The notes beneath the pieces are model-generated. The model made no database searches, had not been told where the DNA came from, and worked only from the letters and a program-made list of their open reading frames with translations. Made by a program: the position numbers and the translations under genes. From Rhynchopus sp. YZ270_cl-10 (lineage: Eukaryota; Euglenozoa; Diplonemea; Diplonemida; Diplonemidae): DNA of 64,000 nt. Below are positions 30,978-39,716 of the stretch, piece by piece; within the stretch, counting starts at the first letter, position 1; every line of letters starts with the position of its first letter. The stretch covers positions 1,054,001-1,118,000 of the forward strand of contig OZ037840.1 in NCBI GenBank assembly GCA_964035575.1. The letters run 5' to 3'.

Positions 30978-32154
30978 GTATAGGTTGTAGAAAAAAAAGT
31001 AGTATAAAGTAATAACGGTATCCACGACACGAGAGAGAGGTGAGGAACGGCTGTGTGGAGCTCACACGAAAAGAAAAGAAGAAGAAAAACGAAACCGAGG
31101 TGTCTACGCGATATCAATTGTTTAAAAAAAGCAAAAGCAAAACCACATTGTAACCTAGTGTAGTCACAGTGAGTACCTTGATGAGGTTTTACTTTCTTCA
31201 CTTTGTGCTGTGGTAGCTCCACGAACAGGAACAAAGCCAGATATACCGTGACATCTGGCTTCAACTGGATATCTGTGGTGCGTTTCTCCTTTTGATAGTG
31301 GCTTGCAGATGTTACGGTGCGTGTGTGTGTGTTTGTGTTATCAAGCATTGACGAATAGAAATGGAAAACGATGGATGGTGCGTGCCCGCAAGTGCTTGGG
31401 TTTTTCTTCACTAACACATATCCCACACATATTCTGCAGTGAAAACTCACAAGCCTTTTGCGGTGCGATAAAACGAAAAAGTGTTTTCTTTTTTCATTTA
31501 ACTGTCATATCCTGAAGTCGTTTTCTATTTTGATTTTTTCTTTGTCTTTTGTCTTTTTTGTACTTTCTCTCCTTTTGAGTGTGGCTTGTAGATGTTACGG
31601 TGTGTGTGTGTGCGTTTTTTTTTTTTTGTTTTGTTTTTTGTCTTTGTACTTTCTCTTCTTTGATGTGAAAGCTTTCTATTATTTTTTTTTGTGTGTTGTG
31701 TCAACCTCGAATGGATGCAGGACTGTTGGGGTCCACCCACGGTGCACCGGTCAAGCACCGAGGTACACTGTCACGAGAGCTGCTTTTGTCGACCAGATTT
31801 TTCCTGAAATTTGGGCAGGGTTTGGTGGTATTACCCCCCACACAAACTCCACAAAATTTTTAGGCAAAATTACATACAATGCAACGAGGCCGACTGCGCC
31901 TGAAAATAGGCATCAAAAAATTCAAAAAATGTAAAATCTATGTGAGGCGTGGCTGAGGCGTTAATCCTCATAATGGTTCTGAACTGTCCAAAAATCAAGC
32001 CTGGGGGTACCACACACGTCTTTACCCCTACTTATAATCACGTCGCAAGCCACGCCTGAGTATTATTAGTCCCCCTCAGCCACGCCTGTATCAGGCCTTA
32101 GTGAGGATTGTTCAGCCTCGTTGCATTGTCTGAAATTAGTTGGTTTGTAAGTTA
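30978..32154. other. Tandem-unit spacer
   Basis: Collinear with 38935-39084 plus 43670-44794. It includes the intact TTAA site (31132-31135) hit by the piggyBac-like element in the next unit. T runs and GT-rich tracts; no gene is supported. Confidence 0.7.
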
Positions 32155-32690
32155 CTGGGGGGGAGCTATTAAAGTATACGTATACTTTATTCGGCGGGAA
32201 TTACTGCTTAAATGGCCAAAAAACGAAAAAGGAAAAAAAAAAAAAAAATCACTGTTATTTTGGGGTTTCTAGTGGCCGAAACCTCACGAAAACACCACCA
32301 TTGACATTTTTGGGCCAATCCCAGCCAGTGGTGGGGTCAATGTGGAAAAATGAACAATTTTTTGGTGACTTAAATTTTCACAAATCTGAACCCCATCAGT
32401 ACCAATCGTGTAAAAACTGATACACGCGTTTTAGGTCAAAAATACTCGTTTCTCAGCGCAAAGTGACCCCATCACAGCACGTACAGAATCCGGACCACCG
32501 AAATCAAAAAAAATAATTTTCGATTTTTTGTGCAAAACTTGCTGGAAAATTTTTTTAGTAAGAAAAATGTACACAAAAACCGTATACTTTATTTCACAGA
32601 TTTCCACGCTCAAAATGGGTTTCCGCGCCGTATACTTTATTACCCCCGTATACTTTATTAGCACCGTATACTTTATTAGCCCCCCCCCAG
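32155..32690. mobile_element. Mariner-like non-autonomous element (TA target)
   Basis: Ends CTGGGGGGGAGCTATTAAAG and CTTTATTAGCCCCCCCCCAG, flanked by TA on both sides. The uninterrupted GTTAAGTC is at ~44791-44798. GTATACTTTATT is repeated four to five times near the ends. No transposase. Confidence 0.8.
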
Positions 32691-33855
32691 TAAGTCAATT
32701 TTTTCTGTTTTTTTTTTCTCTCTTTTTTTTTTTGCTTTTTTTTTTTTTTTTGCGTTGATGTGGAAGAGGAGGGTTGATAACAAAGCATTCACAGATAACC
32801 CCGCAAGAGGAAAAAGAAAAAATAATATTCAGGGTGAGTGGTGTGTCTCTTTGTGCGGTTGTTTTTTTCCTATCTCTTTCTTTTCTTTGATTTGAAAGGG
32901 GGCATGTGTTGACCCTCTCACATACTTTCAATTCTGTGAATTGAAAGTATATGAATCTAATTTTCTTTGATTGGAAAGTGTCTGAAGCTATTTTCAAACT
33001 AATTTTACATCGCATTGTTGTTAAAATCAACGTTGAAAAAACCCCACGAAGCAGAAACACCCACCCGCAAATTATTTTTTTTGTGACTCTGTGATTTGTG
33101 TTACGGTCAAACCTCCCCGCCACCAGTTGGGACTATTCTTTGCTGTTCTTGCTCTATGTTTTTTTTCTCTTTTTTTTTCTTTTCTGCTGAACTCTCATTG
33201 AAAACTGGCAACACTTTTTACCTGCAAGTGTTGTCTATAACCAAAACAAAATTTTCTTTTCTGCTGTACCCTACTTTTTATTTGCAAAAAAAAACAAAAG
33301 ATTTTTTATTCAAAAAAAAAAGAGGAGACGACGCTGGACAAAAAAAAAACCCTATCTTTCGCTTTGAAAATATTAATCATTTCTTCTTTCTTTCCCCACT
33401 TTTTTTGATTATTTTTTTTTTTTCTCTCAACGGTATTTACAAAAAGGAATCATTTTTATTTTTGTGAATTCGTCCCTTTCCTCCTCCTGTCCCCCCTCCC
33501 AAACTTGCTCTCTTTGCCCCCTTCGCTCTTCTTCACACTTTTTGTCTTCGTGAAGGGGCATTGGGGAGTACCCTGTACAACTCACAGAAGCTTTTAACGT
33601 AGGTGTGGTCTGTGTGGCTGCGTTATATACTTCCCTCGCGTCGCAATGTGAAGCGGGCAAAATACAATATAATGCCACCAGAATTGTCACACTTTCCCCG
33701 CCCCCCCAGCACTGTGGTTTTGTACTAGGGGGCTAGCATCTACTGGTTCCTCTTTGAGTGCGCTCATCGGATGTGGTGTCTGCAAAATAAATTGCCTTTT
33801 TCTCTCTCTTTCCTTCTCTTTCCGTGCTTATTGCTATACACGTTGGATTGTGTAA

Positions 33856-33975
33856 TGTCATTACGTGACGAGTGACGAGAGCAAAAACGGGGTCAAAATA
33901 CGCGTCACTGCCGTCACTACGTCGGCATGCCGACCCCGTAACGACGACGTCCTGACGCCCGTAATGTCCGTACGA
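33856..33975. promoter_or_regulatory. Cluster of CRE-like half-sites
   Basis: Five TGACG or CGTCA half-sites in ~110 bp (GTGACGAGTGACGAG, GCGTCACTGCCGTCACTAC, CTGACGC), arranged largely as inverted repeats. The cluster recurs at 57003-57110, where one site reads GACGTCATGACG. Binding is untested. Confidence 0.3.
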
Positions 33976-34059
33976 TTCCATCGTGTACGCTAACAATCAA
34001 AGTATCTAAGCAGCGTTGGGTTTCAGGCTCATCTTACCAAAAAAACAAAACAAAACAAA

Positions 34060-34137
34060 AAAAAAAGTTGCTCTTAAGGGTTCAGGACGAACGACGTCTA
34101 TACCTTCCGTGGTACAAAAGGCTTCGGCCAACATTGA
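34060..34137 (-). ncRNA. Candidate Pol III small RNA module, copy 2
   Basis: Minus-strand TTGGCCGAAGCC, CGGAAGGTATAGACG, GTTCGTCCTGAACCC, then AGCAACTTTTTT terminator-like T run. Identical to 57185-57262. Confidence 0.3.
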
Positions 34138-34684
34138 TTTTTTTCTTTGGTTAACACAACCGTATTTGACAGAAATGCTCGATACCCTCATGAAATGTCG
34201 CGCCTCTGCGTATCCCCTTCCCCGCTTCCCCGTAAGCGAACAACAAACAACGTTTTTTTATTATCAGATGTAAACCACGAAATGGATTGTAGGACCTGCA
34301 TGGTTGGGTGTCCACCCCCTGGTACAGCCGGTCATACCAAGGTACACTGTTCACGAGAAGGCTTTTGTATTTCAACTCTACCTTTTCCCCCCCTCCCCGT
34401 TAGTCTTTTTTTAGCTATAAGCAAAGAGTAACGAGTCTCTCGCGCATTTTGGTGAAGTGCACGGCTTCGAGGCTATCGTTCCAGATTTTCTTTACCACCC
34501 CCGTGTTAAACCCTGATAAGATACAACACTTGTCCGTGCTAAGCGTGGTCCTTCGCTTTCTCCCCATCTCTGTGTCTCGGTCAGTCTCTAAAAAAAATTT
34601 CGCGTTTTTTGAGAACCACTTTCCGACAATCAGAGACCCGCGAGAGAGTGTTTGCGTCTGCCATCTCTGTGAGTACAGCCCGGC

Positions 34685-34692
34685 TATATAAG
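34685..34692 (+). promoter_or_regulatory. TATA box of the 43-codon ORF
   Basis: GGCTATATAAGGGCC, a strong TATA consensus in a GC-rich setting, 58 bp before the ATG at 34743. The counterpart is at 57876-57883. Confidence 0.55.
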
Positions 34693-34742
34693 GGCCTCTC
34701 GGGCACAGGACAACACACAAATTAAAGAAAAGCTGAAAAAAG

Positions 34743-34874
34743 ATGAACGCACCATGCAAACATCAAAAGAAATGTTTTGTCAGATGGCCCCTAAGCGATC
34801 CAGTGCTCAGTGAACAGCGGGAAGAATCAAGAACGGGAATGGAAAAGGCTGTTTGCCTTTGCTGCACCCTGTAA
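34743..34874 (+). CDS. Small conserved ORF, 43 aa, Cys-rich ends (copy 1)
   Basis: Begins MNAPCKHQKKCFVRWPLS and ends MEKAVCLCCTL. It is preceded by a canonical TATA box and an A-rich leader (AAGATGA start context). Its twin at 57937-58068 encodes the same peptide; the one base difference, in the Pro4 codon, is silent. The Cys spacing (CxxxxxC, CLCC) could bind metal, but no family is recognised. The ORF also ends in TGTAAGAG, which resembles a 5' splice site, so it might instead be a first exon. Confidence 0.45.
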   Translation: MNAPCKHQKKCFVRWPLSDPVLSEQREESRTGMEKAVCLCCTL

Positions 34875-35487
34875 GAGATTTCTTAGATCCCATTCTCCCC
34901 AAGGTGCTTGGTATTTAACCCCCTTCAGTGGCCACTTTCATTTGTTCAATTTTTTGTTTGGCTTCACGAAGCGCAAATCATGACCATCGTTTCTTTTTTT
35001 GACAGACAAAAAAAAAGATCTTGTGAATTGAAAAGGGCTGGCGTATATTGCCATTGTTGCTATTCTTATTCCTTCCCCCAAAAAACCCCCCAAGAACGCA
35101 TCTTTGACTTACTTCTGTGTGCGAGCAAATTTGTTCCATTTTATATGATTGGAACGCAAAAGCAGAGAAAAAAACAAAATTATTTTAGTACTAAACCCAT
35201 CTTGTCACGGGTTGTTGTACGTATCGCAGTAGTGTGCATCGCTTCAGGGAAAGTGGATTCTTGCATGTGTCCATTCCAAAAAATAATAATTGTCAAGCAA
35301 ACAAAAAAAGCAAAACTAAATAATACAAAAGGTGAAGAAAGAAGTATTGCAGTGATTTACAGAAAAAAATAGCCTCACATATTTGTCCACCTCTGTCCCC
35401 ACGTTCACTCTCTTCTCGTTTTTCGTCTGTCCAAGCAACCACCACACCACAGATACCCCACCCCGATCCCGTGGGAACAGTACAAAG
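34875..35487. other. Leader region of receptor gene 3
   Basis: Nearly identical to 58069-59864 once two segments there are removed. The last 300 bp (from GTACTAAACCCATCTTGTCA) form the type-II leader shared by genes 3 and 4. No TATA-like box lies near the ATG. Confidence 0.6.
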
Positions 35488-37959
35488 ATGTCTGCAGGTG
35501 CAGAGGTCACGCCACCACGGAAGGGCGTGTCGTTCCGTCCACCCATTCTGTGTGTGTTTGCTGTTGCAACGCTGGTGTCGACATGTGCGTCGATGGGGGG
35601 TGGTCTGGTGATGTACTTCGAGAGTCTTGCATCGCTTGAGGCGACTGTGGAGACAACAAGCAAGAGCGAGGTGGAGGGACTCGAGAACACACTGAAGAGA
35701 CTTCTTGTCCTCACGACGTACACAGCAGACTCTGTGCGTGCCTTCCACTACAACAACGAAGTGGTCTCGAGCCACGACCCACGGGTCGTCTCAAACCAGA
35801 CACGTGCCTTCACTTTCAGCAACACAAAGTCGATGCATCTTGGTGGTGCTGGGTACGTCCTTGTTCCGTACGACATCGCCGATGGTTCAGGAGTGTACAG
35901 TTTTGTATGGAAAGAGCCGCTCAAGGAGAAGGGAAAATTTCACTACGTGCACGGGGAACATCACAAGTACCTGAACCACACCGAGGGGCTTGAGTACTTT
36001 CCTGTGAACCACTCTGCTGACCCGCCAGTGCCAACACGGATGATGGTTCACACGAACCTTCTGGATGAGGGCACAGGTGAGGTGGACGAGTGGGTGTACG
36101 ACTGGAATGGTGTGAGCTACTTGACAGAGATGTTACCACGCGACTACGACCCACGTGACGGGGTTCCTCCACCAGGTTGGGATGCAGGTCTGTCCCAGGC
36201 TGTGGGTCACAAGTGGCGTCCACCAGCTGCCTGGAGGTCTGCCGATGGTTCTGTGTTCACATTCTCTGGGTACGACTCGGTGCACGTGCCACCCCCAGCA
36301 CCACACCCGTGGAGCAAGTACAGAGCAGTGCTGGTTGCCAGTACGCTCATGTACCTTCCGTGGCAGGTGGACCTGGACGACTACAAAGCACGCAACGCTG
36401 AGACGACAGTTGCTTTGGTGGACGCAAAGCTGCGCATCGTCTTTGCATCCACGACAGGACGGTCCATGATCGACAGGTGCATGACCACGAGGAACAGTTT
36501 CTCTGTGACAAGCCCGCTGTCCTGTGCGACACGGGTGGACGAGATACCGTCCCTGAAGAAGGCGTTCGACGACTTGGTGAACGAAGATGTGTACGAAGGG
36601 ACGTTCCGGACGATGACACTTGACGGTGAGGAACACTTTGTGCGTCGGAGTGCAACCTTCCACCAGGACCTGTTCCTGTTGTGGTACCGCCCGAAGTCGA
36701 CTGTGCAGGGGAAGGTGCAGGAGGCGCTGGTTGTGCTGATCATCTTCACAGCTCTGGTGTTTGTGTTTGACCTGCTGGTGTCGACGCTCGAAGTTGTCTT
36801 CATTGCGCAGCCGATGCGGCAGCTCTCTGCAGCCATCCAGAATGTCAGCAACTTTGAAACGGAATCTGCCACTGCTGCGATCTCACGTTACGACAACGCA
36901 CATGTCGTGATCAAGGAGATCAACTCGCTCATGGTGGGGATGCTCTTCACCATCCAACGCCTGGAGGAGTTCCGCACCTTTATGCCGCAGTCTGTGGTCC
37001 CAGGCCAGCAGGACGAGGCAGAGGAGTCGGCTGGTCAGTCTGTCACTTCCTTGTCGGATGGAAGCTCTCCTGTGTCCCGCATGTCATCAGTGTCGCAAAC
37101 CGTATCGGCCACCGCACCAGCAACGGTGAACACACCTGCAACTGTACTTGGCCTGCACCTGACAAGCAAGGATGTGGGGTTGCTGTACGTGAACGCACTC
37201 GGGTGGGACACACGCCAAGACAGCGAGGGTGTGCTGCGTGCGAGCAACGCGCTTGCTGCATACGTGCTGGGCTGTGTCGCACAGCACTCAGGTGTGCTGG
37301 ACAACTTCTCGGGGGACCGCTACCTCATTGGGTGGAACACTGCACGGCGTACGTGCAGCCCTGCCACAGCAGCATGCAACACAGCACTGCGCATGTCTGC
37401 AGGACAGGGTGGTGTGTGTGCGTTCCGTCTTTCCTGCGCTATCGCATTCGGCCCTGCGAAGGTGGGGAACGTGGGCACAGCACAGCTGAGGCGCTTCTCT
37501 GTGATCACACCTTTGATTCCGTGGCTGATGACGATGGAGGCATACGCGAAGACCTGCAATGTACCACGTGTCACCGATGATGCGACGTCCCGCCACTTGG
37601 AACGGTCTATTTTATGCCGTGTGTTTGATGCTGTTGTGCGTGAACGTCCGAGCAAGGTGGTGCCACTGCTGGAGGTCGTCCGGAAGGAAGAGTTTACACC
37701 TCAGGAGTGGATGTACGAGCTGACAGAGTTGGACGCGAAGAACGGCGACAGCAAGGCTGCGAACAGCATTGTACACTGCATCCTCAAGCGCGACTGGGAG
37801 GAGGCAGCCAAGCAGTACGACATGCTCGCAGACAAGAACGACCTTGCACACATCTGGGCAGATGCACTGAGGAGGAGACGGTTCGATCCCATGCGCCTGT
37901 CCTTCTCCCGTTGCAGGGATACAACTCGGTGCGAAAACACGAATTCTGACTGTACTTAG
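35488..37959 (+). CDS. Receptor with degenerate cyclase homology domain, gene 3
   Basis: 823 aa from the ATG in ACAAAGATGTCTGC. An in-frame ATG at 35383 would add 35 residues, but alignment with genes 1 and 2 (MPGDAV... versus MSAGAEV... just before PPRKGVSF) favours the later start. Same TM1-ectodomain-TM2-linker-dead-cyclase layout as genes 1 and 2. The ectodomain patch is the most distinct of the four (KEPLKEKGKFHYVHG, NGVSYLTEML, SADGSVFTFSGYD, LVASTLMYLPW). Hinge (TVSATAPATVNT) and tail (VVRKEEFTPQEW... ENTNSDCT) match gene 2, and the leader matches gene 4. Confidence 0.9.
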   Translation: MSAGAEVTPPRKGVSFRPPILCVFAVATLVSTCASMGGGLVMYFESLASLEATVETTSKSEVEGLENTLKRLLVLTTYTADSVRAFHYNNEVVSSHDPRVVSNQTRAFTFSNTKSMHLGGAGYVLVPYDIADGSGVYSFVWKEPLKEKGKFHYVHGEHHKYLNHTEGLEYFPVNHSADPPVPTRMMVHTNLLDEGTGEVDEWVYDWNGVSYLTEMLPRDYDPRDGVPPPGWDAGLSQAVGHKWRPPAAWRSADGSVFTFSGYDSVHVPPPAPHPWSKYRAVLVASTLMYLPWQVDLDDYKARNAETTVALVDAKLRIVFASTTGRSMIDRCMTTRNSFSVTSPLSCATRVDEIPSLKKAFDDLVNEDVYEGTFRTMTLDGEEHFVRRSATFHQDLFLLWYRPKSTVQGKVQEALVVLIIFTALVFVFDLLVSTLEVVFIAQPMRQLSAAIQNVSNFETESATAAISRYDNAHVVIKEINSLMVGMLFTIQRLEEFRTFMPQSVVPGQQDEAEESAGQSVTSLSDGSSPVSRMSSVSQTVSATAPATVNTPATVLGLHLTSKDVGLLYVNALGWDTRQDSEGVLRASNALAAYVLGCVAQHSGVLDNFSGDRYLIGWNTARRTCSPATAACNTALRMSAGQGGVCAFRLSCAIAFGPAKVGNVGTAQLRRFSVITPLIPWLMTMEAYAKTCNVPRVTDDATSRHLERSILCRVFDAVVRERPSKVVPLLEVVRKEEFTPQEWMYELTELDAKNGDSKAANSIVHCILKRDWEEAAKQYDMLADKNDLAHIWADALRRRRFDPMRLSFSRCRDTTRCENTNSDCT

Positions 37960-38756
37960 GCCGAAAAATAGACCTTTACAAAATTACCGAAATCTGAATC
38001 ATTGTTCACCCTAAAATTAGTCTACCTTTTCAGGATTTTTCGGTTTTTATTGCACAACTGTGGCAACACAAACCGAGGAAACTACACTACTCCAACAATT
38101 TATCAAAAAAAACAAACAAAGAAGCGTCTTGAAAAAGAAGAATGCTGTACCACACCACCTGCGTGATGCCTGATACACCAAATCTGTTGAAAAGAATGTG
38201 AAAACGTGAAGAACTGAACACAACCTACTGCCCCCTAAAAACAAGGGGTGAAATATGCCATTTTTATTAATTGAGTGCCCAATTAGAACGATTTTTTTAT
38301 ATTTTCCTGTGACTTAATTATGGTGCCCAAGTCTTAGCGCAGTCCCCCCACCTGAGTGAAGCAAGGAGGATAAAACGTTATGAAGGGACCATGTTTTGAG
38401 CACTGAAAATAAATGTATTGTTTGTCCGCTCCGCATGTGATGTTATTTGAAAAGTGAGAAGTCGTTGTGGAAAATAAATGCTGGTGAAAACAGACTGTTA
38501 TGCGCTTGAAGCCGCGAAGACCAAGAAACACAATTTAGTCCTCTACATTTTTAATTTAAAAAATGTAGTTTTGCTCATTTACCAAGCCCAAGCCAAAAAA
38601 AAAGAAAAAGAAGAAAAAGAAAAAGAAAAAAGGGTTCACGACGAATGCCGTCTATACCTTCTGTGGTACAAAGGCTTCGGCCAACATTGAGTACAGGCCC
38701 TGCTAGCCCCAAGTGGGTTCTTAGGAGATTGTCGACACAACAACAAAAAAAAAAAC
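37960..38756. other. Downstream region of receptor gene 3 (uninterrupted sites)
   Basis: Collinear with the region after gene 2 and contains intact target sites of the hAT-like element at 19929 (near 38250) and of the recombinase composite (38400-38425). No protein gene. Confidence 0.75.
38624..38690 (-). ncRNA. Candidate Pol III small RNA module, copy 3
   Basis: Minus-strand TTGGCCGAAGCC, CAGAAGGTATAGACGG, ATTCGTCGTGAACCC and a T run. Paralogous position to 29955-30024. Confidence 0.3.
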
Positions 38757-38761
38757 GAAAT

Positions 38762-38886
38762 TGGTGCTCCTGAAATAAAAACTACCAAGTACGCAACAAC
38801 TACGCAATATAGGGTATTCCTGTATTATTTTTTTTTCGTGCACAAAGTGTGCAACAAGTACGCAAAATGGGGTTATCAGGAGCACC
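38762..38886. mobile_element. 125-bp MITE with 12-bp TIR and 5-bp TSD
   Basis: Perfect ends TGGTGCTCCTGA/TCAGGAGCACCA, flanked by GAAAT (38757-38761 and 38887-38891), and absent at the paralogous site near 30100. Internal GTACGCAACAACTACGCAA-like repeats. The superfamily is not certain. Confidence 0.85.
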
Positions 38887-39716
38887 AGAAATATATTATA
38901 ATAAACGCAGATCTCTATACCAGTAGGTGTAACGTATAGGTTGTAGAAAAAAAAGTAGTATGTAAAAGTAAGAACGGTATCCACGACACGAGAGAGAGGT
39001 GAGGAACGGCTGCGTGGAGCTCACACGAAAAGAAAAGAAGAAGAAAAAAAAACGAAACCGAGGTGTCTACACGATATCAATTGTTTAACCCTTTGGGACC
39101 GAAGGGTGGCTGAATTAAACACCCAAAATTGGGGTCCCCACAGAGGAAGGTGGGTAATATGGTCCCACATGCATAAAAACCAAAGTCGAGGGGCGGAATT
39201 GAAAGATTTTTCATCAAATAAATCCAAAGAAGCAAAAAATTTTCAGTTTTGGCATCCTGGAAATTTATTAGATACTGGAGAGCCTGGGTCACCTGAAAAG
39301 GTGGTAAAGGGGGGTGTGACAACAATTAAAAGTGCATTTTTTGGGTCAATTTTTTCACATTTTCCTAAATTTCGGCCCGGAAACGCATTTCCGGGCATTT
39401 TTGGGGCGGGGTATGGGTGAATTTTCCATATTTTGAGGCCTCAGGCAACATGTCTAAAAATGGCACTTTTACTAGGGAAAAGTGGAAAAAAGTAGGGTAT
39501 GTTAGGGGGGAAAGTGAGTAAATTGACTTCAGATTGGCCATTTTTGAAAACTTTTAGCGTCGTTAAATGCGCGAAACTGCCGGAATGCAAAGCAATGCGA
39601 GATCAGTTCCAGAAAAAAAAATATATCAGTCCTATTCGTGGTCCTTTACCCCCCCCTTTGGGTCGGTGAACCGGAAATTTTGGAAATAGGGGGGTAAAAT
39701 AAGGGGGGGGGGTAAA

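Larger units (their letters stand above)
32693..34684. other. Tandem-unit spacer upstream of the 43-codon ORF
   Basis: Collinear with 44800-45327 plus 56436-57875. It contains a ~90-bp stretch at about 33180-33270, absent from the other unit and bounded by repeated TTTTCTTTTCTGCTG. It also holds a cluster of TGACG/CGTCA half-sites at 33856-33975. No longer gene is supported. Confidence 0.65.

Noticed and set aside
35383-35487. Upstream in-frame ATG of receptor genes 3 and 4 (also 59760)
   Set aside because: The extra 35 residues are Thr/Pro-rich with no counterpart in genes 1 and 2. The ATG at 35488 or 59865 aligns with their starts.
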